Source: Ensifer sp. LC11
Lineage (GTDB): Bacteria > Pseudomonadota > Alphaproteobacteria > Rhizobiales > Rhizobiaceae
DNA: 64,000 nucleotides
Direction of reading: 5' to 3'
NCBI RefSeq assembly: GCF_001695835.1
Contig: NZ_MBSO01000073.1
Location: 1 to 64,000 of the forward strand
Shown here: positions 57,582 to 64,000 of the stretch, in pieces
Numbering within the stretch: the stretch's first letter is position 1
How the letters are laid out: every line of letters starts with the position of its first letter
The notes under the pieces: model-generated
What the model saw: only the letters and a program-made list of their open reading frames with translations
Database searches by the model: none
What the model was told of the DNA's origin: nothing
Translations under genes and position numbers: made by a program

Positions 57582-58382
57582 TTACTTCGTCGGCACCGGG
57601 CGATGAACGACGTCGTTCAGCGCCTTGACGATGTATTCGTTGCCGCAGACGACCGAGCCGTCCTCAACCGGCTTGGCGCCGCCGTTGATATCGTGCGCCC
57701 AGCCACCGGCCTCCCGGATGAGAAGCACGCCGGCGGCAATGTCCCAGGCAGCGAGGTCACGTTCCCAGTAGCCGTCGAAACGGCCGGCTGCCACGTAGGC
57801 AAGGTCGAGCGAAGCCGAGCCCATGCGGCGGATGCCCGCCACTTCGCCCATCACATGGCGCAGTTCAATCAGGTACTTGCCATGGTTGCCGCGTCCGAGA
57901 TGCGGGGTGCCGGTGGCAATCACGGCGTCGGAAAGGTGCTTGCGCGAAGCGACGCGAAGGCGGCGATCGTTCAGGAACGCGCCACCACCGCGCTCGGCGG
58001 TGTAGAGTTCATCGGTCGCCGGGTTGAAGACGACGGCGCCGACGATTTCGCCCTGGCGTTCCAGTGCGATCGAGACCGCGAAATGCGGGATACCGTGCAG
58101 GAAGTTGGTGGTGCCATCGAGCGGGTCGACGATCCAGCGATGCGCACCGTCGGTGCCGATGATCTCCTCGCCTTCCTCACCGAGGAAGCCGTAGGTCGGC
58201 CGGGCTTTCAGCAGTTCTTCGCGGATGAGCTTTTCGGCCTTGCGATCAGCCTGCGAGACATAGTCGGCCGGTCCCTTGAGCGAGACCTGCAGGTTCTGGA
58301 CTTCGCCGAAATCGCGGGCCAACGACTTGCCGGCCTTGAAGGCGGCCTGAACCATGACATTGAGAAGAGCTGAACGGGCCAT
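57582..58382 (-). CDS. suhB: Inositol-1-monophosphatase SuhB
   Basis: A 266-residue magnesium-dependent phosphatase. GFLGEEGEE, WIVDPLDGTTNFLHGIP and WDIAAGVLLIREAGG are the three metal/substrate motifs. In E. coli SuhB also binds RNA polymerase and helps rRNA antitermination. The gene stands alone with its own terminator. The ATG at 58382 gives the standard family length. Confidence 0.95.
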   Translation of the reverse strand: MARSALLNVMVQAAFKAGKSLARDFGEVQNLQVSLKGPADYVSQADRKAEKLIREELLKARPTYGFLGEEGEEIIGTDGAHRWIVDPLDGTTNFLHGIPHFAVSIALERQGEIVGAVVFNPATDELYTAERGGGAFLNDRRLRVASRKHLSDAVIATGTPHLGRGNHGKYLIELRHVMGEVAGIRRMGSASLDLAYVAAGRFDGYWERDLAAWDIAAGVLLIREAGGWAHDINGGAKPVEDGSVVCGNEYIVKALNDVVHRPVPTK

Positions 58383-58472
58383 CTGGCGATCCTTTGAAAA
58401 CGAAGCCGGTCGAGGATGCTCGATCGGGTGTTGAACCTGCTTGCCGGAATCTTACCGCGATGCCCTCCACGC

Positions 58473-58530
58473 CAGCGGCGCGCGTCCGGTCAGACGCGCA
58501 AAGGTCGCTGTCGCACTTGAATGCAGCATA
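58473..58530. repeat. Dispersed rhizobial repeat, copy A
   Basis: Contains CAGACGCGCAAAGGTCGCTG flanked by a GCGCGCGTC dyad. A diverged copy is at 61768-61811 in this window, and the type is common in rhizobial genomes from memory. It occupies the 317-base gap between suhB and the Sel1 gene, where I saw no gene. Confidence 0.65.
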
Positions 58531-58699
58531 TTCCGACGTCAAAAAACCGAGTGAAATATCACTCCGCACGCGGCCGCCGACAATTGCCAGGCGCCACGAG
58601 CAAAACCGCGGCTTGAGAACCACAAATGGCCCGCAAGTTCAAGCGAAATAGCATTCCCATCAACTCAGCCGCAGAGGAATCCGCTGCAATCGGAGCCAT

Positions 58700-59854
58700 T
58701 CAGCTCCGGCGATACTTGTTCGCCGCACTGAGCGCCTGCTTCTGCTGCTCTTCGTTGAGGCCGAGATAAAAGTCTTCGAGCGCGTCGTCCTTAAGCCCGG
58801 CGCGGCGCGAAAGCACATACCATTTCGCCGCCTCGACCGGATTGGGCCTGGTGCCGATGGCATTGACGTACAGATGCGAAAGCCGGTTCTGCGCAACGAC
58901 ATTGCCACCTTCGGCCGCCCGCCGCATCCAGCCGAAACCGTCCTCAAGATTCCGGTCGCCGGCTATGCCTTCGATCATCCAGATGGCAATGTCGAGTTGT
59001 GCGGTGTCAAAACCCGCCCGTGCCGCACGGACGAGCCATTCGCGGGCGCGCACCCGCTTGCTCTCCTCGATGCCATCGACATTGACGAGGATCTGCGACA
59101 GCGCATACTGCGCGTCCGCGATGCCCTGCTCGGCCGATTTTTCATAATAGGGCATCGCCAGCTTCAATCCCTTCGGTCCGGGATTGTCGGCGACGAGGGT
59201 CTGTCCGTAGTTGAATTGGGCCGATCCGTTGCCGAGATCAGCCGCCCTCTTCATCAACTCTTCGGATTTCTTCCGGTCGCGCTTGACGTAGCGCCCCTCC
59301 ATCAGGATCAGCGCATATTTGAACATCGCCGCCGGGTCGCCTTTTTCCGCCGCCTGGCCATACCAGAAGGCAGCCTGCTGGGGGTTGCGCACCACGCCCA
59401 GCCCCTGCTGCAGGATTTCGGCGATCAGCGTCTGTGCCGCCGCGTCCCCGAGCTGCGCCCGCGGCAGTGCGAGATCCATCGCGGTCAGGTAATAGCCGCG
59501 CTGGAAGGCGCCATAGGCATCATCGACCTTGCCAGCGAAGGGCTTCTCGGCCGGCAACGCTGGCAGTTCGGCGCCCATGCGGTCGAAGACGCCGACGCCG
59601 CCGGACGGCTCGTTTCCGTCGGCCGGCTTCTTTCCGGGAGACGCGGCCGACTTGTCATCGGCCTTGTTCGGTGCCGTCCCTTCCGGCAGGGCAGCCCCAT
59701 TGAACGGCGTGATCCGACCGCGCTTTTCGACGCCAGCATCCTCGCCCCCGCCCTGCAGCTCTTGCGCATGCGCCGGCAGCGCCAGCGCGACCGCCACGGC
59801 GAAAAGGGAGAGACCTCGGCTCAATCTGGAAGACAGTCGGCTCAACATCGACAC
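58700..59854 (-). CDS. Exported Sel1-repeat protein
   Basis: A 384-residue protein with a signal peptide ending ALPAHA (about 30), a low-complexity region (about 35-90), and at least six Sel1/TPR-like repeats, seen as AAFWYGQAAEKGDPAAMFKYA, KSAEQGIADAQYALSQ and RAAEGGNVVAQNRLSHLY. Such proteins scaffold envelope complexes or signalling systems; ExoR-type regulation is one rhizobial example, but this is not ExoR. It starts 3 bases after the ThiE-like gene ends. Confidence 0.88.
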   Translation of the reverse strand: MSMLSRLSSRLSRGLSLFAVAVALALPAHAQELQGGGEDAGVEKRGRITPFNGAALPEGTAPNKADDKSAASPGKKPADGNEPSGGVGVFDRMGAELPALPAEKPFAGKVDDAYGAFQRGYYLTAMDLALPRAQLGDAAAQTLIAEILQQGLGVVRNPQQAAFWYGQAAEKGDPAAMFKYALILMEGRYVKRDRKKSEELMKRAADLGNGSAQFNYGQTLVADNPGPKGLKLAMPYYEKSAEQGIADAQYALSQILVNVDGIEESKRVRAREWLVRAARAGFDTAQLDIAIWMIEGIAGDRNLEDGFGWMRRAAEGGNVVAQNRLSHLYVNAIGTRPNPVEAAKWYVLSRRAGLKDDALEDFYLGLNEEQQKQALSAANKYRRS

Positions 59855-59857
59855 GTC

Positions 59858-60505
59858 TTAATCTTCAAACCGTGGCGCTTTTTCGTCAAGCAGAGCATTG
59901 ACGGCAGCAACGACGGAAGGTGCCTGTCCCGGCTCGCCGAAGACCGCAAGGCGAAGGGCAACGAACTCGGCACCGGTCTCGGCGACGGCAAGTGCCGACT
60001 GCGGATCCGTGCCGCCCATGACGATGCAGGGGATTTCGATCATCGAGGCCCACCATTCGGCGAGTGCCAGGTTTTTCGGATGCGCCTCCGGTTTGATGTC
60101 GCCATCGGTCTTGCCGAAGAACACGTAGTCCGGGCGCACTTCGCCGATCTCGAGCGCATGGTGGCGATCGGCCGCATTGCCGCCGCCGACGATGAGCTTC
60201 GGCGTATGCTTTTCGACAGCTTCGCCAAGCGCTTCGGCATTGCCGGCAACATGCAGCCCATCGGCCTTGGTCCGTCCCGCCACGCGCGAATCGCCCGCAA
60301 TCAGAGCTGCGGCACCAGCGTCCTGGATGATGGGCACGAGGCGCTCGGCGTGTTTCTGGAACTCGGTGTCGTCGAGGCCGTATTGCGGCACGATGACGGA
60401 AGCGACATCGCCGCCCTTGAGGGCGTCGGCGAGCACCGTGGCGCGTTCCGCCGGATCGGGCATGTCGGGCGCGATCAGCACCAGGCGGCAGCGTTCTGTT
60501 GTCAT
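59858..60505 (-). CDS. ThiE-like thiamine-phosphate synthase family protein
   Basis: A 215-residue TIM-barrel protein of the ThiE/TenI group. GDVASVIVPQYGLDD, GDSRVAGRTKADGLHV and VMGGTDPQSALAVAETGAEFVALR fit. The canonical GPVF-x-T-x-TK loop is replaced by DYVFFGKTDGDIKPEAH, so it may be a divergent or non-thiamine member. A thiE symbol is not assigned for that reason. It is in operon with the Sel1 gene, an unusual neighbour. Confidence 0.8.
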   Translation of the reverse strand: MTTERCRLVLIAPDMPDPAERATVLADALKGGDVASVIVPQYGLDDTEFQKHAERLVPIIQDAGAAALIAGDSRVAGRTKADGLHVAGNAEALGEAVEKHTPKLIVGGGNAADRHHALEIGEVRPDYVFFGKTDGDIKPEAHPKNLALAEWWASMIEIPCIVMGGTDPQSALAVAETGAEFVALRLAVFGEPGQAPSVVAAVNALLDEKAPRFED

Positions 60506-60611
60506 GCTCAGATATCCATTTCCGGCTGTACCCGCCTTAAGGCGAAACCAGCGCTCGATTTCATTTTCGAAAACCGATAGACGGAGACGGCAAAAGGATC
60601 AACCGCCACTC

Positions 60612-61391
60612 ATGCTTCCGGATCTCGACTTCTATCTTATCGCCATTCCGGCGGTTCTGCTCGTCGGCCTCAGCAAAGGCGGCATGGGGGAAGCGCTCTC
60701 GCTGATGGGCGTGCCGATCCTGTCGATGGCGGTATCCCCAGTCCAGGCGGCCGCCCTCCTTCTCCCGATCCTGATCGCGATGGACATTGTCTCCTTGTGG
60801 ATGTGGCGCAAGCACGGCGATCGCACCACACTCTTCATGCTGCTGCCCGGCGCCATTGCCGGCATATTGATCGGCTGGGCGACCTCGGCCTACGTGTCGC
60901 GCGACCTGCTGCGACTGATCATCGGCCTGATCACCGTGCTCTTCGTGCTCAGATACGTCTACAATGTCTGGCGCGCTCGCAAAGGCATCGCGATCGCGCC
61001 GAAGAAACAGCGCGCCGGTCCGGCAGCACTTTGGGGTTCTTTTGCCGGTTACGGCAGCTTCGTCGCCCATGCCGGCGGCCCGCCTTTCCAGATCTATGCG
61101 CTGCCGCTGCAGCTGGATCCACGGCAATATACCGGCACGATCGTGCGCTTCTTTGCGATCCTCAACGCCGTCAAGCTCATCCCCTATTTCGCCCTTGGAC
61201 AACTGGATCTGAGCAACCTGAAAATCTCGGCGACGCTCTTTCCGCTGGCGATCGTTGCGACCATGTGCGGCGCCTTTATCGTTCGGCGGATGAAGCCGCA
61301 GATCTTCTACCCCTTCATGTACACAATGGCCTTCATCGCCGGCTCGAAGCTTCTTTGGGATGGCTTTGACAGCTTGCTCGCCACCGGCTGA
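60612..61391 (+). CDS. TauE/SafE-family sulfite/sulfonate exporter
   Basis: A 259-residue permease with eight helices: VLLVGLSKGGMGEALSLMGVP near the start is the family motif, and GSFVAHAGGPPFQIYALP is its second half. Substrate among sulfite, sulfoacetate and related anions is unknown. The ATG at 60612 has AAGGATC upstream at long spacing. Confidence 0.88.
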   Translation: MLPDLDFYLIAIPAVLLVGLSKGGMGEALSLMGVPILSMAVSPVQAAALLLPILIAMDIVSLWMWRKHGDRTTLFMLLPGAIAGILIGWATSAYVSRDLLRLIIGLITVLFVLRYVYNVWRARKGIAIAPKKQRAGPAALWGSFAGYGSFVAHAGGPPFQIYALPLQLDPRQYTGTIVRFFAILNAVKLIPYFALGQLDLSNLKISATLFPLAIVATMCGAFIVRRMKPQIFYPFMYTMAFIAGSKLLWDGFDSLLATG

Positions 61392-61490
61392 GCCAGCGTC
61401 AAGTATTGCGGAAATATTGCAAAGCAAAATTAGCGTTTCGCACCGCACAAAATTCTTGCTGCCTCGCAAGATTTCGCCTAACGTCCACCC

Positions 61491-61751
61491 ATGACGATCG
61501 CGGACCCTTTCGATGCCATCGCAGACCCCAACCGGCGCCATTTGCTGGAGGAGTTGCGGCGCGCGCCAAAGACCGTAAACGAACTGGCGGAAGGCCTGCC
61601 GATCAGCCGGCCTGCTGTGTCGCAGCACCTGAAGGCCTTGCTGGATTGCAATCTGGTCTCGGTATCGGCAAGCGGCACGCGCCGGATCTATGCGATCAAC
61701 CGACCGGGATTTGACCGGCTTAACCTGTGGCTCGACCAGTTCTGGTCTTGA
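61491..61751 (+). CDS. ArsR-family winged-helix regulator
   Basis: 86 residues: DPNRRHLLEELRRAPKTVNELA and PISRPAVSQHLKALLDCNLVS are the standard ArsR helix-turn-helix. No metal-binding Cys motif (CxC) is present, so it is of the non-metal type. It stands 99 bases after the TauE/SafE gene. Confidence 0.9.
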   Translation: MTIADPFDAIADPNRRHLLEELRRAPKTVNELAEGLPISRPAVSQHLKALLDCNLVSVSASGTRRIYAINRPGFDRLNLWLDQFWS

Positions 61752-61767
61752 GCCCGGCAGCCGCCTG

Positions 61768-61811
61768 CAGCGCCGCGCATCCTGTCAGGCGCGCAAAGGT
61801 CGCGGCAGCAG
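61768..61811. repeat. Dispersed rhizobial repeat, copy B
   Basis: About 43 bases matching copy A at 58473 in the order CAGCG, CGCGC, GTCAG, GCGCGCAAAGGTCGC, with a few changes. A separate hairpin GACCGGGC/GCCCGGTC lies at 61832-61852, with TTTG on the minus side; it may end the DUF465 transcript. Confidence 0.6.
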
Positions 61812-61956
61812 GCAGCGCCCTGAGACAAACAGACCGGGCCTCAAGCCCGGTCCAAAATTCCGTATATTCCACTGTGGGGGATTGGTTCTAAACCTTGTTG
61901 CGCCTACTCAGAGGGGAGATGGCGCCTCCCGAAGTTCTGGGAAATACCGTTGATAA

Positions 61957-62130
61957 TCAGTGAGTCGAGGAACGAAGCCTTTCGATTTCGTCCTTGATGC
62001 GCAGCTTCCTCCGCTTGATGTCAGTGATCAGTTCGTCTTCCACCGACGGCTGATTCAATGCCGCATGGAGCTCCTGCTCCAGGACGCCATGTTTTTTCTC
62101 AAGCGTTGCAAGATGAGCCTCAACAGTCAT
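61957..62130 (-). CDS. DUF465 (YdcH-like) small coiled-coil protein
   Basis: A 57-residue helical protein: MTVEAHLATLEKKHGVLEQE, then KRRKLRIKDEIERL, which is the DUF465 pattern. The ATG at 62130 has GGAAGGG upstream. Function unknown. It faces a second DUF465 gene on the other strand, 213 bases away. Confidence 0.9.
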   Translation of the reverse strand: MTVEAHLATLEKKHGVLEQELHAALNQPSVEDELITDIKRRKLRIKDEIERLRSSTH

Positions 62131-62343
62131 TTGGCAGTCCCTTCCTTTTGCTTGCATCCGGCATGCAAATGCCGGATGTTCCATGGTTGTAACCTTACTA
62201 CTGTGCCATGCCATTTTTCATTTGTCGAAGGCGAAATGATGACGACGGATAACTTCCCGTTACCGCCCAAGATGTGATAGAGCGGCGCATGAAATTCCGG
62301 TTCGAGGAGGACTTCGCAACCGGGCTGATGGGGATCGCTTTGC

Positions 62344-62547
62344 ATGCCGGACCAGGACCAGGCCGAACTCAGACTGACCGCCGCGCGGCTGAGGCAGGAA
62401 CATGAAGACTACGACGCTGCCATCAACGCCATGATCGAGACCGGCTGTGACGCGCTGAGAATTCAGCGCATGAAGAAGAAAAAGCTGGCGATCAAGGACA
62501 AGATCAGCAAGATCGAAGACCAGATCATCCCCGACATCATCGCCTGA
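62344..62547 (+). CDS. DUF465 (YdcH-like) small protein, second copy
   Basis: 67 residues with RLRQEHEDYDAAINAMIETG and RMKKKKLAIKDKISKIED, the same family as the neighbour but more diverged. The stop is 18 bases before the purE start, so it is probably co-transcribed with purEK. Function unknown. Confidence 0.88.
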   Translation: MPDQDQAELRLTAARLRQEHEDYDAAINAMIETGCDALRIQRMKKKKLAIKDKISKIEDQIIPDIIA

Positions 62548-62565
62548 ACGCGGAACAGGACAAAC

Positions 62566-63066
62566 GTGATCGACACCACGACCCCACCCGTCGCCATTAT
62601 CATGGGAAGCCAGTCGGACTGGGAAACGATGAAGAACGCCGCCGATACGCTCGACGCGCTCGACATTGCCTATGAGGCACGCATCGTATCGGCGCATCGC
62701 ACACCCGATCGGCTTGTCAATTTCGCCAAGGGCGCCCGCGACGAGGGCTTCAAGGTGATCATCGCCGGTGCCGGGGGTGCAGCACACCTGCCCGGCATGT
62801 GCGCTTCGATGACGCCGCTGCCGGTCTTTGGCGTCCCGGTTCAATCACGGGCACTGTCGGGTCAGGACAGCCTGCTGTCGATCGTCCAGATGCCCGCCGG
62901 CATCCCCGTCGGAACGCTCGCGATCGGCCGCGCCGGCGCCGTCAATGCCGCGCTTCTCGCCGCCGCCGTGCTGGCGCTCAGCGACGAGGATCTAGCCGAC
63001 CGGCTCGACGACTGGCGCGAACAGCAGACGATTTCCGTTGCCGAGTATCCGGTGGACGAGCAATGA
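62566..63066 (+). CDS. purE: N5-carboxyaminoimidazole ribonucleotide mutase PurE
   Basis: PurE moves the carboxyl group of N5-CAIR to give CAIR in purine synthesis. The 166 residues have [26 protein letters not shown], and [21 protein letters not shown] with the catalytic loop. It starts with GTG at 62566 (AGGA upstream), is of the class I (PurK-dependent) type, and overlaps purK by 4 bases. Confidence 0.97.
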   Translation: MIDTTTPPVAIIMGSQSDWETMKNAADTLDALDIAYEARIVSAHRTPDRLVNFAKGARDEGFKVIIAGAGGAAHLPGMCASMTPLPVFGVPVQSRALSGQDSLLSIVQMPAGIPVGTLAIGRAGAVNAALLAAAVLALSDEDLADRLDDWREQQTISVAEYPVDEQ

Positions 63067-64000
63067 CCACCATCGGCATTATCGGCGGCGGCCAGCTCGG
63101 CCGTATGCTGGCGATGGCAGCAGCCCGACTGAACTTTCGCACCGTCATCCTGGAGCCGCAGATCGACTGTCCGGCCGCCCAGGTCGCCAACGAGCAGATC
63201 ATTGCTGCCTATGACGACGAAGACGCACTCGGAAGGCTCGCTGACGTCAGCGACATCATCACCTACGAATTCGAGAACGTTCCGGTCGCAGCTGCCGAAC
63301 GCCTTGCCGCACGACGTCCCGTCTTCCCGCCGCCAAAGGCGCTGGAAGTCGCGCAGGACCGTCTTGTCGAGAAGCGCTTCATCAATGGCTGCGGCATTGC
63401 CACGGCTGGCTTTCATGCGATCGACAGCCAGGCTGACCTTGAAACGGCGCTCGCCGATTTCGACGGAGCCGGCGTACTCAAGACCCGCCGCCTCGGTTAT
63501 GACGGCAAGGGTCAGCGCGTCTTCCGCTCTGCGGCCGACAGTCCGGCCGGCGCTTTTGCAGCGCTCGGCGGCGTGCCCCTGATCCTTGAGAGCTTCGTGC
63601 CATTCGAACGGGAAGTCTCGATCATCGCCGCACGCTCGACCGACGGGACGGTCGCCTGTTTCGATCCGGCAGAAAACGTCCATCGCAACGGCATTCTCCA
63701 TACCTCGACCGTCCCTGCAGCCGTGAGTGCCGCGACGGCCGAGGCAGCGCGCAAGGCCGCCAAGGCAATCCTCGATGCGCTCGGCTATGTCGGCGTCATC
63801 GGCGTCGAATTCTTCGTGCTGGCCGACGGCAGCCTGATCGCCAATGAGATGGCGCCCCGCGTGCACAATTCCGGCCACTGGACGGAAGCCGCGTGCGTTG
63901 TCTCCCAGTTCGAGCAGCATATCCGTGCCGTCTCGGGATTGCCGCTCGGCAACCCCCGCCGCCATTCGGACTGCGTCATGCGGAACCTGATCGGCAACGA
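63063..64000 (+). CDS. purK: N5-carboxyaminoimidazole ribonucleotide synthetase PurK, partial at window end
   Basis: PurK makes N5-CAIR from AIR, ATP and bicarbonate. The frame runs from the ATG at 63063 (ATGA overlap with purE) to the last base without a stop: 312 codons of an expected 350-360. [37 protein letters not shown], and [26 protein letters not shown] are standard ATP-grasp PurK features. The C-terminal domain is outside the window. Confidence 0.96.
   Translation, partial: MTTIGIIGGGQLGRMLAMAAARLNFRTVILEPQIDCPAAQVANEQIIAAYDDEDALGRLADVSDIITYEFENVPVAAAERLAARRPVFPPPKALEVAQDRLVEKRFINGCGIATAGFHAIDSQADLETALADFDGAGVLKTRRLGYDGKGQRVFRSAADSPAGAFAALGGVPLILESFVPFEREVSIIAARSTDGTVACFDPAENVHRNGILHTSTVPAAVSAATAEAARKAAKAILDALGYVGVIGVEFFVLADGSLIANEMAPRVHNSGHWTEAACVVSQFEQHIRAVSGLPLGNPRRHSDCVMRNLIGN

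Overview
The window looks like a chromosomal segment of an alphaproteobacterium in the Rhizobiaceae, most likely Sinorhizobium/Ensifer. The basis is high GC, several intergenic repeats of rhizobial type, an sqdB-sqdD-sqdC sulfolipid operon, an rcdA gene with CtrA boxes upstream, a zapA/6S RNA locus, a cysteine-free bL31 and close protein resemblance to Sinorhizobium throughout. This identification is by recall; no search was run. Most of the window is housekeeping DNA and I see no large genomic island, prophage or CRISPR array.

Layout. Position 1-99 is the tail of an IS5-family transposase. The minus strand to about 11.1 kb carries the envelope block tolQ-tolR-tolA-tolB-pal-cpoB, then tilS, ftsH and glmM. 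A small accessory islet at 11.5-14.0 kb holds a standalone LigD-type polymerase and a TetR/haloalkane dehalogenase pair with a perfect palindromic operator; it lies between tolQ and ybgC, which are neighbours in many bacteria. Sulfolipid synthesis (sqdBDC, plus strand) follows, then ruvC-ruvA-ruvB with a Tat-exported phosphoesterase and a cupin. From 21.5 to 32.1 kb come a luciferase-like oxidoreductase, a HAD phosphatase, YebC, two exported proteins, an RND efflux pair, a YmdB-like phosphodiesterase and 5-formyl-THF cyclo-ligase.

From 32.4 to 34.8 kb lie small regulators, a LysR gene, a 6S RNA candidate, zapA and a DUF4164 gene. From 35.2 to 41.3 kb is a central carbon cluster: tkt, gap, a glycolipid-binding-domain gene, pgk and class I aldolase. 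Then come a PhzF protein, a TetR/MFS drug-efflux pair, a cyclase-TPR protein, a second MFS transporter and the cell-cycle gene rcdA. The rcdA upstream region has two exact TTAA-N7-TTAA CtrA boxes and a terminator that may end an unannotated small RNA.

From 49.7 to 64 kb are rpmE, an MsbA-like ABC exporter, a TctC-type binding protein, an FAD dehydrogenase, a MotA/TolQ-like plus OmpA-like pair, suhB, a Sel1 protein, a ThiE-like protein, a TauE/SafE transporter, an ArsR-like regulator, two DUF465 proteins, and purE-purK with purK cut by the window end.

The best leads for new biology are the CtrA boxes with the possible small RNA before rcdA, the LigD-polymerase/dehalogenase islet, the shared operator core of the two TetR systems, and the uncharacterised MotA/OmpA-like pair.
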